Below are positions 18,750-29,646 of a DNA stretch of 64,000 nucleotides, piece by piece. The notes under the pieces were generated by a model. The model worked only from the letters and a program-made list of their open reading frames with translations. It ran no database searches and had not been told where the DNA came from. The position numbers were made by a program, and so were the translations under genes. Each line of letters opens with the position of its first letter. The first letter of the stretch is position 1. The DNA is from Anaerolineae bacterium (GTDB lineage: Bacteria > Chloroflexota > Anaerolineae > Aggregatilineales > J027), in the NCBI GenBank assembly GCA_019913005.1, contig JAIOHL010000038.1, positions 35,270 to 99,269 on the forward strand, read 5' to 3'.

Positions 18750-20114
18750 ATGACGATTAACGTGGATTCAATTCTGGTCATTGGACACCGTAATCCAGAC
18801 ATGGATTCGATTGCAGCGGCCATCAATTATGCTTGGTTATTGGAACAAACCACTTCAGATAAACACATCGCAGGGCGAGTTGGGCAGGTGAATGCGCAGA
18901 CAGCCTTCGCCCTTGAACATTTCAACATTACCCCACCCACCCTCGTCACCGATGTGCGGGTACGGGTCAGTGATCTGGTTGAATTTTTGCCCTTTTTGCA
19001 GCCCCACCAGACACTGTTGGACGCCTGTCAGAGCATCGCCAACACCCGCCGTTCCGCCCCCTTGCTGGATACCGATCATAAACCGATTGGCCTGATTTCT
19101 GGCGCAGGTCTATTTGCGACGATGGCTGATGCCCTCAGTTCTACCTCGGTGCTGGCCCTTGCCAAAGAATTTGACCGTCCGGCGCAGGCAGCAGTGGATA
19201 CCAGCGGCATCATCCTACATGGCGAAGAGTTTATTCGAGATGTCATCAATCAAGTCTTGCGCTCCGACCCCGATGAATTTTTGGTAGTAGACAGCGACGG
19301 GCGCTATATCGGGTTGTGCCGCAAATCGCATCTATTGTCGCCTCCCCGTCGGCGCATTGTCATGGTTGACCACAATGAATTAGGTCAAGCCGTGCCCGGT
19401 TTGGATGAGGCCGAAGTAATCGAAGTCTTGGATCATCACCGCCTAAATACTGTTCCTACCTCCGTGCCAATTCATTTCCGCATCGAACCCGTTGGCAGTT
19501 GCTCAACGTTGGTAGCCGAACGGGGAATAGAGCAAGGTATCGCTTTTCCAAAAGGAATGGCAGGATTGCTCTTATGTGGCATCCTCTCGGATACATTAAC
19601 GTTTCGTTCACCGACGGTAACGGCACGGGATCGCAACGCAGGCATCAAACTGGCGATTATGGCCGAACTTGCACCCGCCGATGCTCATGAAAGACAGGTG
19701 ATGCAGGCCATTACTGAATTAGGTCAACAGTTGCTCTCTGCTGGGGCAGGCCTAGAAACACGTCCTGCTGAGGAAATTGTGAACACCGACATCAAGTTCT
19801 ATGAAACGAACGGCCTCAAAGTTGGGATTGCTCAAGTAGAGGTCGCCAATCTATCAGAATTGACTGACCGATTGAGTGAACTGCGCGAGACCTTACAACA
19901 GTTGACTGAAAGCCAAAATTTATCCCTAGCTCTCCTGATGGTAACAGATGTAGTACGGGGCAACAGCCGTTTAGTCGCCGTTGGTCAGCATCGCGTCATT
20001 TCCATGCTGCCCTACACCCGCCTTGATGATGATACCCTTGACGCACCGGGGGTGATGTCGCGCAAGAAACAACTGCTGCCAACCGTTTTTGCGGTGCTTT
20101 CGCAAGCCACCTAA
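18750..20114 (+). CDS. ppaC: Manganese-dependent inorganic pyrophosphatase (DHH family, with CBS-like insert)
   Basis: A 454-residue family II pyrophosphatase. The DHH core motifs are GHRNPDMDSIAAA, VDHNELGQAV, LDHHRL and the later GILSDTLTFRSPT. The C-terminal DHHA2 domain is present but lacks an obvious SRKKQ elsewhere; the terminal VMSRKKQLLP matches the substrate-binding signature. About 120 residues between the first two motifs resemble CBS-pair sequences (LLDTDHKPIGLIS, LVVDSDGRYIGLC), as in nucleotide-regulated PPases. It removes pyrophosphate from biosynthesis. The start at 18750 has AAAGGA 6 nt upstream; the in-frame ATG at 18654 has no such site. Confidence 0.88.
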   Translation: MTINVDSILVIGHRNPDMDSIAAAINYAWLLEQTTSDKHIAGRVGQVNAQTAFALEHFNITPPTLVTDVRVRVSDLVEFLPFLQPHQTLLDACQSIANTRRSAPLLDTDHKPIGLISGAGLFATMADALSSTSVLALAKEFDRPAQAAVDTSGIILHGEEFIRDVINQVLRSDPDEFLVVDSDGRYIGLCRKSHLLSPPRRRIVMVDHNELGQAVPGLDEAEVIEVLDHHRLNTVPTSVPIHFRIEPVGSCSTLVAERGIEQGIAFPKGMAGLLLCGILSDTLTFRSPTVTARDRNAGIKLAIMAELAPADAHERQVMQAITELGQQLLSAGAGLETRPAEEIVNTDIKFYETNGLKVGIAQVEVANLSELTDRLSELRETLQQLTESQNLSLALLMVTDVVRGNSRLVAVGQHRVISMLPYTRLDDDTLDAPGVMSRKKQLLPTVFAVLSQAT

Positions 20115-20128
20115 GTGATACCTCACTC

Positions 20129-20164
20129 AAAAACCAGCCGTCTCTTTGGATTGCTGGTTTTTTA
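20129..20164. terminator. Bidirectional terminator between ppaC and the MFS gene
   Basis: The stem AAACCAGC / GCTGGTTT (20131-20138 and 20153-20160) has a 14-nt loop, a T run to the right and an A run to the left, between convergent gene ends. Confidence 0.8.
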
Positions 20165-20200
20165 ATTCTCCCTCCTGCCAAGCAGAGAATGAGGCGCTAT

Positions 20201-21553
20201 CTATATCTGTTCCTCCGATGTGGCTTGAATTGGATTGGGTAAAGCAGCGGGTTTGATAAACAAGAAGCTAAGAACTAAGAGGCTGCCGATCACGACGCTA
20301 CCTATTAGAAATGGCGCATTAATGCCATAGTTCTCGAAAAGAAAGCCGCCGATCAATGGCGCAATCGCATTCGCCGCACTCACCGATGACGCACTCAAGC
20401 CAAGCACACTTCCATACTCGCGTTGATGAACCCGTTTGGTGATCAGGCTGTTTAACCCCGGACGAATTAGCCCTGCCCCGATTGAAATGGGGACAATGAT
20501 GACAAGCAGCCAGCTTACCCCCCAAATGCCCCGGTATGTGTCGTCGGGTAGCTCAATCGCGGTTGCATCGGTAATCGAACTGACATCCGATTCAGACTCT
20601 GACAACAATTTTTCTTCAACCGCCTCGCGTTTGTAAAAGGGATGGGGTTGATTTGGGGTAAGCGCAATTAATACCAATCCTGCTGTGAGCAAACCCAACG
20701 CCAAATTGATCATTTTGACTTCGCCATACTTGCGTGTCCATGGGCCAATAAACCTTCCTTGCACCATCACCAATGTGATACCCACCACCACAAAAACGAG
20801 TGCATTACCTTGCCCAAGCAGACCGAGCCGGCTCAAGGTGAACAACCCAAGTAGGCTCTCAAATCCAAAAAAGACCAATTGCTGAATAAAGACGAAGATC
20901 AGCAAAATACTGATGTTGCGATTCCGCACGAGCGTCAGGGCTGTCGAAGACTTGGCGTCTTTATGTTTATGGCGCAGATCGGATGGCAATGTTTCCCGAA
21001 AGACAAAAAATGTTAGGAGGATAGACAGAAACGAGCAGGCAGCAGCGACAAACGCTGGCATTTGGATATTGTCGGTCAATGCAAGTGTGAAGATCGAGAT
21101 CAGCGGGCCAAGAACAAACCCTAGTCCAAAAGCTGCCCCTATCAACCCCAACCCCTGAGCACGGGTCTTATCATCCGTAATATCACTCAAAGCCGCCTGT
21201 GCGGTGGAAATATTCGCGCCAAACAAGCCATCAAAGACCCGTGACGCGATAATCCAAATCAGTGAGTTCGCGGAGCCCAACATGATAAAACCCACACAGG
21301 TGGTAATCTGGCTAATCAGGAGGAGGGGTTTACGACCAAAGCGATCCGAGAGCGTTCCCATAAGCGGCAAGCCGATCAGTTGGGCAATCGGAAACGCCGC
21401 CACCACTAGACCGATTTCGATTGGGGATGCCCCATAAGTTGCCGCGTACAAGTGCAGCAATGGCAAAATCAAAGATAGGCCCAATACATCAAACAGCACA
21501 AGGACAAAGATGGGCAAGGCACGATGGTAATCTAAGCGATGTTCTGATTTCAT
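20201..21553 (-). CDS. MFS transporter (TetA-like), last gene of the haem operon
   Basis: A 450-residue major facilitator with 12 predicted membrane helices. Motif A (GTLSDRFGRKPLL) lies after helix 2 and there is a conserved LGFVLGPL in helix 5. A ~50-residue cytoplasmic insertion between helices 7-9 carries an acidic Ser-rich patch (LLSESESDVSSITD). It starts only 21 nt downstream of hemL on the same strand, so it is probably cotranscribed with haem genes. That suggests efflux of a porphyrin, haem or an unrelated drug; the substrate is inferred from context only. Confidence 0.8.
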   Translation of the reverse strand: MKSEHRLDYHRALPIFVLVLFDVLGLSLILPLLHLYAATYGASPIEIGLVVAAFPIAQLIGLPLMGTLSDRFGRKPLLLISQITTCVGFIMLGSANSLIWIIASRVFDGLFGANISTAQAALSDITDDKTRAQGLGLIGAAFGLGFVLGPLISIFTLALTDNIQMPAFVAAACSFLSILLTFFVFRETLPSDLRHKHKDAKSSTALTLVRNRNISILLIFVFIQQLVFFGFESLLGLFTLSRLGLLGQGNALVFVVVGITLVMVQGRFIGPWTRKYGEVKMINLALGLLTAGLVLIALTPNQPHPFYKREAVEEKLLSESESDVSSITDATAIELPDDTYRGIWGVSWLLVIIVPISIGAGLIRPGLNSLITKRVHQREYGSVLGLSASSVSAANAIAPLIGGFLFENYGINAPFLIGSVVIGSLLVLSFLFIKPAALPNPIQATSEEQI

Positions 21554-21574
21554 AGTATGTGGTGTTGCGATTTT

Positions 21575-22879
21575 TCAGTTTGATAAAAGATGGGTAAGGC
21601 TATCCTGTGACGCCGAAATGGTGGCTTGGACGTCATCCATTGTATGGGCACTGCTCAAAAAGCCTGCCTCAAATTGGCTTGGTGCTAAGTACACCCCGCG
21701 TTCTAACATGGCATGGAAAAATTTGGCGTAGCGTTCCGTATGGGCATGTTGCTTGGCACTGGCATAATCGTGGATGACTGCATCCGGCGTTTTTAAAAAG
21801 TAAAATCCAAACATTGTCCCCACGCTGCCCGCCTGTAATGGCACACCCAGCGATTGGGCCACCTCAACCAATCCGTTTATCAAGGCAGCAGTCAACTTTT
21901 CTGCATCATCGAATAATCCACCGTTGAAGAGTGTCCGCAGGGTTGCGATTCCCGCCGCCATCGCCAACGGGTTGCCAGACAAAGTACCTGCTTGATACAT
22001 AGTGCCTGATGGGGCAACATGCTGCATGATGTCACGTTTTCCAGCATAGGCCCCAACAGGCAATCCCCCGCCGATGACCTTGCCCAAACAGGTGATGTCG
22101 GGGTCAAGATTCCACTCGGCTTGTGCGCCACCGGGTGCGACGCGGAAACCCGTCATAACTTCATCCAAAATGAAGACCGCGCCATACTGCTTGCAAAGGT
22201 CATGGAGGCCCTGCAAGAAGCCGGGTTGTGGCAATACAAAGCCCATATTGGCGGCGATGGGTTCAACAATAACCGCCGCAATCGAATCGGGGTTTTGCTC
22301 AAAAAGCGTCCGTACTTGGTCAAGGTCATTATAGGAAGCGGTCAGTGTATGGGCGGCAGTCGAATTAGGTACGCCGGGGGAATCGGGCAGGCCAAGCGTG
22401 GCGACCCCGCTACCAGCCTGCACCAGCAGCATATCGGCATGACCATGATAACATCCGGCAAATTTGATGATTTTGTCTCGTTCGGTATAGGCGCGTGCCA
22501 ATCGCAGCGCACTCATGCAGGCTTCCGTGCCACTGTTGACAAAACGAATCATGTCTATGGAAGGGACGGTCTGAATGACCAACTCAGCCAAGTCATTCTC
22601 AAGTCGGGTCGGTGCGCCATAGCTCGTCCCATTGGCGGCGGTTTCAGCAATCGCTTCGACCACCGCTTCATGGGCATGGCCCAAAATCAACGGCCCCCAC
22701 GACAGCACGTAATCTATGTACCGATTCCCATCCGCATCCCAGATATACGCGCCCTTGCCACGCTCGATAAAACGCGGTGTGCCACCCACACTGCGAAAGG
22801 CGCGTACTGGGCTATTGACCCCTCCCGGTATCAGGTGTTGTGCTTTCTGAAATAACTTTTCGGATTGGACGGTTTTCAT
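21575..22879 (-). CDS. hemL: Glutamate-1-semialdehyde 2,1-aminomutase
   Basis: A 434-residue PLP enzyme that converts glutamate-1-semialdehyde to 5-aminolevulinate in the C5 pathway. It has the family start [15 protein letters not shown], the substrate-gating [19 protein letters not shown], the PLP-contact [11 protein letters not shown] and the Schiff-base Lys in [15 protein letters not shown]. Length is normal. Its ATG overlaps the stop of the preceding hemY/cgoX by 4 nt. It forms the first committed steps with HemA encoded ~6 kb upstream in the same operon. Confidence 0.96.
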   Translation of the reverse strand: MKTVQSEKLFQKAQHLIPGGVNSPVRAFRSVGGTPRFIERGKGAYIWDADGNRYIDYVLSWGPLILGHAHEAVVEAIAETAANGTSYGAPTRLENDLAELVIQTVPSIDMIRFVNSGTEACMSALRLARAYTERDKIIKFAGCYHGHADMLLVQAGSGVATLGLPDSPGVPNSTAAHTLTASYNDLDQVRTLFEQNPDSIAAVIVEPIAANMGFVLPQPGFLQGLHDLCKQYGAVFILDEVMTGFRVAPGGAQAEWNLDPDITCLGKVIGGGLPVGAYAGKRDIMQHVAPSGTMYQAGTLSGNPLAMAAGIATLRTLFNGGLFDDAEKLTAALINGLVEVAQSLGVPLQAGSVGTMFGFYFLKTPDAVIHDYASAKQHAHTERYAKFFHAMLERGVYLAPSQFEAGFLSSAHTMDDVQATISASQDSLTHLLSN

Positions 22880-24372
22880 TCCACAACCTCAGATTGTTGA
22901 ATTTTTTCAAGTAATTTACTGACCGTTTGTTGGGATTGATAAATGCAGTCCGGCATCCCGACTCCTCGAAAAGCACTGCCTGTAACCATTATCCCCTGTG
23001 GCAATTTCGCTTCAATGGCTTCAATCAGCTTCAGATGGTCAACATCATACTGCGGATTAGCTTGATGCCAGCGATAAATGCGGTGGAACAGTGGGTCGGA
23101 TTCGATGCCCAAAATATTACGAAGTTCTTGACGTATCACGCCAAGGAGTTGGTCATCATGGAAAGACATCGTTTCCGGGCTGCGTGATCCACCAAAGAAG
23201 ACCCGCAGCAGCACATAGCCCTCCGGCGCACGATGGTCAAACTTGATGGACGAAATGGTAATGGCATTGATGGGGCGGCGTTCACTCTTGGGCACAACCA
23301 AGCCAAAGCCATGCAAAGGCCGTTTGATAGCCTCTGCCTTGAATGCCAGCGAAATCGTGCCCGTGCTGACATACCGTATCGTGGAAAGTTTTTCACTAAC
23401 CGTTGGTGCGATCTCTTGCAACAAATTCGCTGCGATGTAGGCAGGCGATGTGAGCACAATCGCATCCGCCTTGAGGATTTCGCCCTGCTGAGTCACGACC
23501 ACATATTGCCCATCGGCATCGCGTTGGATTCGCGCCACTTTTGTACCGAGCCGCAAATCACCCTCAAGACGGCCTACGAGTGTATCCACCAATTCTTGTG
23601 TGCCACCCTGCAAGGACATAAACATGGCGATTTTGGGCATATTGGATGATGGGGGCGCGGCATGAGATGCCTGCTGACGACGCGATGCCACCATCCCACG
23701 AATCAGACTACGGTGCTGCTGTTCCAATTGTCGGAAACGCGGAAACGTCGCCAGAATACTTTGTTTATCGGCCTCGGCATTATAGATACCGGACATCAGG
23801 GGTTCGGCGATTTTATCAAGGGCCTCATTCCCCAGTCGGCGGCGTACAAATTCGGCTAAAGTTTCATCCTGTTCGTCACGTTTGGGTGGGATAAATAAAT
23901 CCAACCCCATCCGTAGTTTGCCGAGAGGTGAAATCAGGCGAGAGAAAACAAACGGCTTAAATTTGGTCGGCACAATCAACAAGAGGCCATCGGGTAATTT
24001 GACGGGTTTGCCACGATGCAAGACATAGACCGTTCGCATCTGGTCGTTCGTCCCCAACAGGCGATCTCCCAAGCCTAGTTCTTGGGCCAAGCGGAGTGCC
24101 CCCGGTTTTTGCGTCAAGAAAGAATCTGGGCCTGCCTCGACCACAAAAGGGGTATCACTGAAACCGTCTACGTGTTCGGTTAGGATTTTGCCACCCCACC
24201 GATCTGAGGCTTCTAGAACGGTATACCCAATATCAAGCCCTTGATTATCGGATTGCCGCTGCAAATACCATGCCGCGCTTAGGCCGGAAATCCCCCCACC
24301 GATAATGACGACATGCCGCCGTAGGGCTGATCGGGAATCGGCCTTGTTGGACTCTAATACCGCTGCTGTCAT
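22876..24372 (-). CDS. hemY: Protoporphyrinogen / coproporphyrinogen oxidase (HemY/CgoX)
   Basis: A 498-residue FAD-dependent oxidase. The N-terminal dinucleotide-binding motif is [19 protein letters not shown], with a flavin contact at [10 protein letters not shown]. The C-terminal FAD motif is [15 protein letters not shown]. In an operon with ChdC and ferrochelatase and without hemN or hemF, it most likely oxidises coproporphyrinogen III to coproporphyrin III (CgoX activity) rather than acting on protoporphyrinogen. Start and stop overlap both neighbours (ATGA), so expression is tightly coupled. Confidence 0.92.
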   Translation of the reverse strand: MTAAVLESNKADSRSALRRHVVIIGGGISGLSAAWYLQRQSDNQGLDIGYTVLEASDRWGGKILTEHVDGFSDTPFVVEAGPDSFLTQKPGALRLAQELGLGDRLLGTNDQMRTVYVLHRGKPVKLPDGLLLIVPTKFKPFVFSRLISPLGKLRMGLDLFIPPKRDEQDETLAEFVRRRLGNEALDKIAEPLMSGIYNAEADKQSILATFPRFRQLEQQHRSLIRGMVASRRQQASHAAPPSSNMPKIAMFMSLQGGTQELVDTLVGRLEGDLRLGTKVARIQRDADGQYVVVTQQGEILKADAIVLTSPAYIAANLLQEIAPTVSEKLSTIRYVSTGTISLAFKAEAIKRPLHGFGLVVPKSERRPINAITISSIKFDHRAPEGYVLLRVFFGGSRSPETMSFHDDQLLGVIRQELRNILGIESDPLFHRIYRWHQANPQYDVDHLKLIEAIEAKLPQGIMVTGSAFRGVGMPDCIYQSQQTVSKLLEKIQQSEVVE

Positions 24373-25472
24373 GCGCTTGCATTCCTATTCAATTGCTGAC
24401 TGTACTCATGCACAAAATCCACCAGACGCCGCACATTTTCAATCGGTGTTTCCGGTAAAATGCCGTGACCGACATTAAAAATGTGACCGGGTTTGCCTTT
24501 TACGCTGTCCAAAATATGACGGGTACGCACCTTGAGCGCCTCCCAATCAGCAAACAGCGCAACCGGGTCAAGATTGCCCTGTATAGCAACATTGTCTCCA
24601 AGCTGCTGCCAAGCCCGTGCGAGGTCAATGCGCCAATCTACGCCGATGACATCTCCCCCGGCGGATTGGATGAGGCCTAACATCCCACTGGTGTTCGTGC
24701 CAAAATGGATAATCGGCACACCGGATTCCCCCGCGATTTCCAATACATGACGGCTATATGGCAGGACGTAATGTTCATATTCGAAGGGACTTAGATCACC
24801 TACCCAGCTATCAAATAGTTGGAGGACTTGCGCCCCTGCCCGTGCCTGTGCCAAAAGATAATGCCCCGCGACTTCACTTAGTTTGGTCATCAGGCTGTGC
24901 CACAAGGCCGGTTGACTCATCATCATATTTTTGACCGCGATCCGGTTGCGACTGCTGCCGCCTTCTACCGCATAGCTGGCAAGGGTAAACGGTGCGCCGC
25001 TGAATCCAATGAGGGGGATGCCGCGCTGGTCTAATTCATGCCGTGCCAATGTGATGGCCTTCAACGTAAAGTGCAGCGTTTCTTCAGGGGGCAGCACCCG
25101 CAAACGCTCAATATCCTCGGCAGTGCGGACGGGGTTGTGGATGATCGGCCCTTCGCCTTTGACAAACTCCAATTCCAATCCCATGCCTTCAAGGGGTGGC
25201 AATATATCAGCAAAAATAATCGCCGCATCCAAATCAAAGGCATTGATGGGCTGAAGAGTCACTTCGCAGGCCAGTTCTGGCGTCTTAATCATCTCTAGGA
25301 TGGTGTATTTTTCACGCAGTTTGCGATACTCCGCCATGTACCGTCCGGCTTGGCGCATCAGCCAAATCGGGGTCATATCCGTTGGCTGACGATGACAGGC
25401 CCGCAGAAAACGGCTGTCTTGCAGAATATCCTGTACAGCGCTGACAGGCATGGGGCTTATTCGGTAATCCAT
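24369..25472 (-). CDS. hemE: Uroporphyrinogen decarboxylase
   Basis: A roughly 367-residue TIM-barrel decarboxylase converting uroporphyrinogen III to coproporphyrinogen III without cofactor. Conserved motifs: [16 protein letters not shown] (substrate Arg residues), the catalytic-Asp segment [34 protein letters not shown], and the C-terminal [12 protein letters not shown]. Two ATGs are possible: 25472 has GAGG 7 nt upstream and overlaps hemB by 16 nt, while 25451 has no clear ribosome site. The farther ATG at 25571 lies well inside hemB and is rejected. Confidence 0.94.
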   Translation of the reverse strand: MDYRISPMPVSAVQDILQDSRFLRACHRQPTDMTPIWLMRQAGRYMAEYRKLREKYTILEMIKTPELACEVTLQPINAFDLDAAIIFADILPPLEGMGLELEFVKGEGPIIHNPVRTAEDIERLRVLPPEETLHFTLKAITLARHELDQRGIPLIGFSGAPFTLASYAVEGGSSRNRIAVKNMMMSQPALWHSLMTKLSEVAGHYLLAQARAGAQVLQLFDSWVGDLSPFEYEHYVLPYSRHVLEIAGESGVPIIHFGTNTSGMLGLIQSAGGDVIGVDWRIDLARAWQQLGDNVAIQGNLDPVALFADWEALKVRTRHILDSVKGKPGHIFNVGHGILPETPIENVRRLVDFVHEYSQQLNRNASA

Positions 25473-26485
25473 TGGGCCGCCTCTTTCGCAAAATAGGTGA
25501 GGATCAAATCCGCGCCAGCCCGTTTGATGCTGGTCAGGGTTTCCAATGCACAGCGCCGCAGGTCTATCCATCCATTGGCAGCCGCAGCGTGAAGCATCGC
25601 ATATTCGCCACTGACTTGATACGCCGCGACGGGCAGGTTGTAAGATTGGCGAACCGCGCTGAGAACATCGAGATAGGGCAAAGCAGGCTTGACCATTAGC
25701 ATGTCTGCCCCTTCAGCGACATCCAGCGCGACTTCCTTCAGCGCCTCACGACGATTGGCCGGGTCCATCTGGTATTCGCTGCGATCTCCAAATTGGGGTG
25801 GACTTTCGGCAGCATCACGGAACGGGCCATAAAACCCACTGGCATATTTGGCGGCGTAGCTCATGATGACTACGTGGTCGAACCCGGCATCATCCAATCC
25901 GGCCCGAATCGCCCCCACCATGCCATCCATCATGCCCGACGGCGCGATGATGTCCGTCCCCGCTTCGGCATGGACAATTGAAGCTCGTGCCAATAATTCG
26001 AGTGTCGGGTCGTTCAGTAGATAGCCTTCGGGCAAATGTGGCTGATAATAGGTATCACCCGGCTGGTTAATAATCCCACAATGCCCATGATCGGTATATT
26101 CGCAAAAGCACATATCCGAAATGACCATCATTTCCGGCACGGCATCTTTGATAGCCCGAATCGCGCTGGGGATGATGCCGTTCGGTTCATAATTCTCACT
26201 TCCGCAGGCATCTTTCACATCGGGGATACCAAACAGAATGACCGCCGGAATGCCCAGTTGATAGGCGGTACGGACTTCCCCCACCACACGGTCAATTGAC
26301 CATTGAAACTGACCGGGCATTGACCGAATCGGTTGTTGAATGTCGTGCCCATGCCGAATGAACAGCGGGTAGATGAAATCATCGGGGGATAAACTGGTTT
26401 CCCGTACCATCCGGCGCAACGCTTGGGTTCGACGCAGGCGGCGTGGACGAATAACAGGGGTTATCTCAGATTGAGTTGAGGTCAT
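25457..26485 (-). CDS. hemB: Delta-aminolevulinic acid dehydratase (porphobilinogen synthase)
   Basis: A 342-residue enzyme condensing two 5-aminolevulinate molecules. It belongs to the zinc-type subgroup by its Cys-rich metal site [14 protein letters not shown]. The two Schiff-base lysines are seen in [18 protein letters not shown] and [12 protein letters not shown], with the [14 protein letters not shown] motif between them. Length is typical. Its start overlaps the hemD stop by 4 nt. Confidence 0.96.
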   Translation of the reverse strand: MTSTQSEITPVIRPRRLRRTQALRRMVRETSLSPDDFIYPLFIRHGHDIQQPIRSMPGQFQWSIDRVVGEVRTAYQLGIPAVILFGIPDVKDACGSENYEPNGIIPSAIRAIKDAVPEMMVISDMCFCEYTDHGHCGIINQPGDTYYQPHLPEGYLLNDPTLELLARASIVHAEAGTDIIAPSGMMDGMVGAIRAGLDDAGFDHVVIMSYAAKYASGFYGPFRDAAESPPQFGDRSEYQMDPANRREALKEVALDVAEGADMLMVKPALPYLDVLSAVRQSYNLPVAAYQVSGEYAMLHAAAANGWIDLRRCALETLTSIKRAGADLILTYFAKEAAQWITE

Positions 26486-27276
26486 AGTTGTCTCTCAGTT
26501 GATGCAAAATAGGTCTCTAAGATAGCGACGAGGCCCTCTAGGGAATGCTCGCTGGGAACATCCACGAGGGGAAAGCCATACGCTTGTGCAGTGGTCGCCG
26601 TCTTTGGGCCAATGCAGGCAGCAGGTACAGCAAGGGCCGTTTCCAATCTTCCGCCTTCGTTTTGTAGGCGTTCAACAAAGTAAGTGACGGTAGAGGAACT
26701 GGTAAAGGTGAGTATATCTACCTGTCCCTGGGTTAACAGATAGGCAATATTCACCCCGCCCGTGCCACGCACCGTTTGATAAGCCGTTACAACGGTGACG
26801 TTTGCCCCACGCGCTGTCAAATGTTCAGTCAATGTCGGGCGTGCAAGGGTGGATTCTGGCAACAATACCCGTTCCCCGACCTTCAACGGCAGGTGATTTA
26901 CCAATGATTCGGCAATATATTCGGCTGGTAAATCGGCGACTTCAAGTCCAAGATTTTGACGGGCAGCCTCAGCAGTCGCAGGCCCTATCACCGCCGTCTG
27001 AAAATTCCTTCCGTTGAGGGTCAGCCCCAACCCAGCAAGGCGTTCTGCAATGGCAAATACGGTATTGGCACTCGTCAAGATCAGCCACTCAAAATTCCCT
27101 GCCGTCAAATCAAACAATGCCGCATCCAATAACGAGGGGTCATCCGGCGGGGTAATGGCGATACAGGGGTAATCCAGCGGTATAGCATCGTGTTGGCGCA
27201 ACAAGATGTTGAGCGCCTCGGCTTGATGGACGGCCCGTGTATTCACAATCCGCTTACCCACCAGCCCACTCATCAT
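26482..27276 (-). CDS. hemD: Uroporphyrinogen-III synthase
   Basis: A 264-residue two-lobed synthase that closes and inverts ring D of hydroxymethylbilane. HemD families are poorly conserved, but the lobe junction residues and Thr/Ser motifs are present: [54 protein letters not shown] and [18 protein letters not shown]. The placement between hemC and hemB supports the call. It overlaps hemC by 4 nt and hemB by 4 nt. Confidence 0.9.
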   Translation of the reverse strand: MMSGLVGKRIVNTRAVHQAEALNILLRQHDAIPLDYPCIAITPPDDPSLLDAALFDLTAGNFEWLILTSANTVFAIAERLAGLGLTLNGRNFQTAVIGPATAEAARQNLGLEVADLPAEYIAESLVNHLPLKVGERVLLPESTLARPTLTEHLTARGANVTVVTAYQTVRGTGGVNIAYLLTQGQVDILTFTSSSTVTYFVERLQNEGGRLETALAVPAACIGPKTATTAQAYGFPLVDVPSEHSLEGLVAILETYFASTERQL

Positions 27277-28211
27277 TGATTCTCCATTAGTCCCTTTGCC
27301 CCTTTTTCGATGGCTTCTCGAGCTAGAGTGATACCCAGCGCGTAGGCTGATTGCTCATCATTTACTGTAGCAGCGGTGGCCGTGACGTCAATTTGCTGTA
27401 CGCCATCCGGGGCGGAGACTCGTCCACGCAGTACCAGTTTGTTTTCTTGAATTTGGGCATAGGCGGCGACAGGCACAGAACACCCCCCACCCAACCCCGC
27501 AAGGAAAGCCCGTTCAGCAGTAATGGCGAGCGCAGTATCTTGATGATGGATAATTTTTAGGATCTCCAATAGCATCGGTTCGTCGCGGGTCTGTACGGCA
27601 ATCGCACCTTGGCCGGGGGCGGGCAGCATGGCTTCAAAATCCAGCACTTCGCTGACTACCTCCAAACGCCCTAGTCGCTCCAAACCCGCATAAGCCAACA
27701 GAATGGCATCATAGTCACCATCCTCCGCCAACGCTTTTTGGATGCGTGTATCTACATTGCCGCGAATATCAATCGTTTTCAGATCAGGCCGAAGGTGACG
27801 AAGTTGCGCCGCCCGACGAGTGCTACTGGTACCAACCCGTGCCCCATTCGGTAAAGTCGCAAGGCTATACTCTCGGCGGCTGATCAGGGTGTCGGCGGGA
27901 TTCGCTCGTTTGGGGATTGCCCCAACGACCAATCCGTCGGGCTGTTCGGTGGGTAAATCTTTCAGGCTGTGAACGGCACAATCAATGCGTTTTTCATGCA
28001 GTGCCAATTCCAATTCCGCCGTAAAAACGCCCTTGCCCCCCACCAGTGGAAGCGGTGTATGCAAGATTTCATCCCCCCGCGTTTTGATTATCTCGTATTC
28101 GAGATGCAAAGCAGGCACGGCTTCTTGCAATAACTTCATGATGTGCCGGGTTTGCCACAGCGCTAAATCCGAGCCGCGTGTCCCGAATCGTAGTGTTTTG
28201 ACTGTACTCAT
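27273..28211 (-). CDS. hemC: Hydroxymethylbilane synthase (porphobilinogen deaminase)
   Basis: A 312-residue deaminase polymerising four porphobilinogens. Motifs include RFGTRGSDLALWQT, the RR-containing GTSSTRRAAQLRHLRPDL, DAILLAYAGLERLG and the dipyrromethane-cofactor Cys in GLGGGCSVPVAAYA. The start at 28211 is chosen because it overlaps the hemA stop (ATGA); the ATG at 28256 is inside hemA. Confidence 0.96.
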   Translation of the reverse strand: MSTVKTLRFGTRGSDLALWQTRHIMKLLQEAVPALHLEYEIIKTRGDEILHTPLPLVGGKGVFTAELELALHEKRIDCAVHSLKDLPTEQPDGLVVGAIPKRANPADTLISRREYSLATLPNGARVGTSSTRRAAQLRHLRPDLKTIDIRGNVDTRIQKALAEDGDYDAILLAYAGLERLGRLEVVSEVLDFEAMLPAPGQGAIAVQTRDEPMLLEILKIIHHQDTALAITAERAFLAGLGGGCSVPVAAYAQIQENKLVLRGRVSAPDGVQQIDVTATAATVNDEQSAYALGITLAREAIEKGAKGLMENQ

Positions 28212-29620
28212 TGAGTCTGACCTGTTGTGTACGGCAAGATACATTGCAGATTGCATGGGTTGGACACCTGTTCCACCGTCCCCGCTAAACCGCAGTACCC
28301 CTCATCACATAGGCACTCATGGGCCTCACCATCGTTCAGCGCAAACAATTCACGCACGGCATGGGCATAACCATAGCCGTTGCCCACGTTTGCTTGCATC
28401 TTTAAACGCGAGGTGGGTTCGTGCAATAGCCGATTCACGAGGCGATGGGCCATGCGGCTGACAAGTTGGCGAGTACGCTCATCAGCATCCGAAAGGCGGC
28501 CTAATGTCTCCAATAGTTCTTCATCGGCAATATTCTGTGCCCAATCCCGTAGATTCTTAATCACCGGAGTCACTTGGCGCCCTCTATACCATTCGAGAAA
28601 GCGTGCCATCTCCTGTTGGATAATCGCTTCAACTTCTGGAACAGCAGCCTTCCGTAATTCAACATTGGTGTCCACCACCGATTGCAGGTCGTCAATATCG
28701 TAATATTGGATATTGGGCAGTTCCCGAACACTATCTTCTACATCACGCGGGACTGCGATATCCACAATGACCAGTGGGTGGCCTGTTCGTTGAGAAGCAA
28801 CCCCTTCTAGATCGGAACGATAGAGAATCGTATGTGGCGCTCCGGTAGCACACACCACCGCATCGGCCCATGTCAGTGCTTCGTGAAGCTGATACCAAGT
28901 CATGGCCCTGCCCTCAAAATCGTTCGCCAATGCCTCAGCGCGGTTATAGGTGCGATTGACAAAAGCCATCTCACTGATTGCGAATCGCTTAAGGGCCTGT
29001 GCCGCCAACACCGCCATTTCGCCTGCACCAATAATTAATATCTTTGATGCGGCACGCTGGGGAAGTTTTTCGAGCAATAGAAGCGCCCCGGCATGGCTGA
29101 CCGAAGTGGTATAACGGCTGATGGGGGTTTCAGCACGTGCGCGTTTGCCTGTATGAATGGCTTGTGCAAACAGATGGGATAAAATCGGGCCTGTAAGGGC
29201 TGCGGCGCGGGCATCTTCAAAAGCCTGTGTTACCTGCCCCAATACCTGTGCTTCACCCAAAATCATAGAATCGAGGCCACAGGCTACTCGCATCAGGTGT
29301 TGAATCGCATCATTCGCAATCTGTTGATACAAATAGCTGTCTATTTCACTATCGGGCAGATTCTGAAGTTTCGATACAAATTGTTTGATCAGCTTAATTC
29401 CCTCATCCACCGCCGATGCCTCTACATAGATTTCCAGTCGGTTACACGTAGATAAAATGACCCCTTCATGGATGACCAATGATTGGTTGCCAGCGGGCGA
29501 CTGGGTAAGGCTTTTTAGGTCTTCCAACGCAATCTGGAAAGCACAACCGGCGAGGGTCAATTTTTCCCGTATCTCAACAGGGGTGGTTCGGTAGTTTAGT
29601 CCAACGACGGCGATAGTCAC
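28208..29620 (-). CDS. hemA: Glutamyl-tRNA reductase with Cys-rich C-terminal tail
   Basis: A 470-residue NADPH-dependent reductase, first enzyme of the C5 pathway. It has VVGLNYRTTPVEIREKL, the nucleophilic Cys in ILSTCNRLEIYVE, the NADPH-binding ILIIGAGEMAVLAAQAL and the dimerisation helix at the C-terminus. After the normal end of the dimerisation domain (~residue 435) there is an extra tail with five cysteines (HECLCDEGYCGLAG then NPCNLQC). HemA is the usual control point for haem, so the tail may bind metal, Fe-S or haem; this is an inference. It starts 26 nt after the radical SAM gene. Confidence 0.95.
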   Translation of the reverse strand: MTIAVVGLNYRTTPVEIREKLTLAGCAFQIALEDLKSLTQSPAGNQSLVIHEGVILSTCNRLEIYVEASAVDEGIKLIKQFVSKLQNLPDSEIDSYLYQQIANDAIQHLMRVACGLDSMILGEAQVLGQVTQAFEDARAAALTGPILSHLFAQAIHTGKRARAETPISRYTTSVSHAGALLLLEKLPQRAASKILIIGAGEMAVLAAQALKRFAISEMAFVNRTYNRAEALANDFEGRAMTWYQLHEALTWADAVVCATGAPHTILYRSDLEGVASQRTGHPLVIVDIAVPRDVEDSVRELPNIQYYDIDDLQSVVDTNVELRKAAVPEVEAIIQQEMARFLEWYRGRQVTPVIKNLRDWAQNIADEELLETLGRLSDADERTRQLVSRMAHRLVNRLLHEPTSRLKMQANVGNGYGYAHAVRELFALNDGEAHECLCDEGYCGLAGTVEQVSNPCNLQCILPYTTGQTQ

Positions 29621-29646
29621 AAAAGCGCTCCTGAATAGAAATGGCT

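Noticed and set aside
22019..22855. 278-codon plus-strand frame opposite hemL
   Set aside because: It lies entirely within the well-supported hemL gene on the other strand and encodes no recognisable domain.
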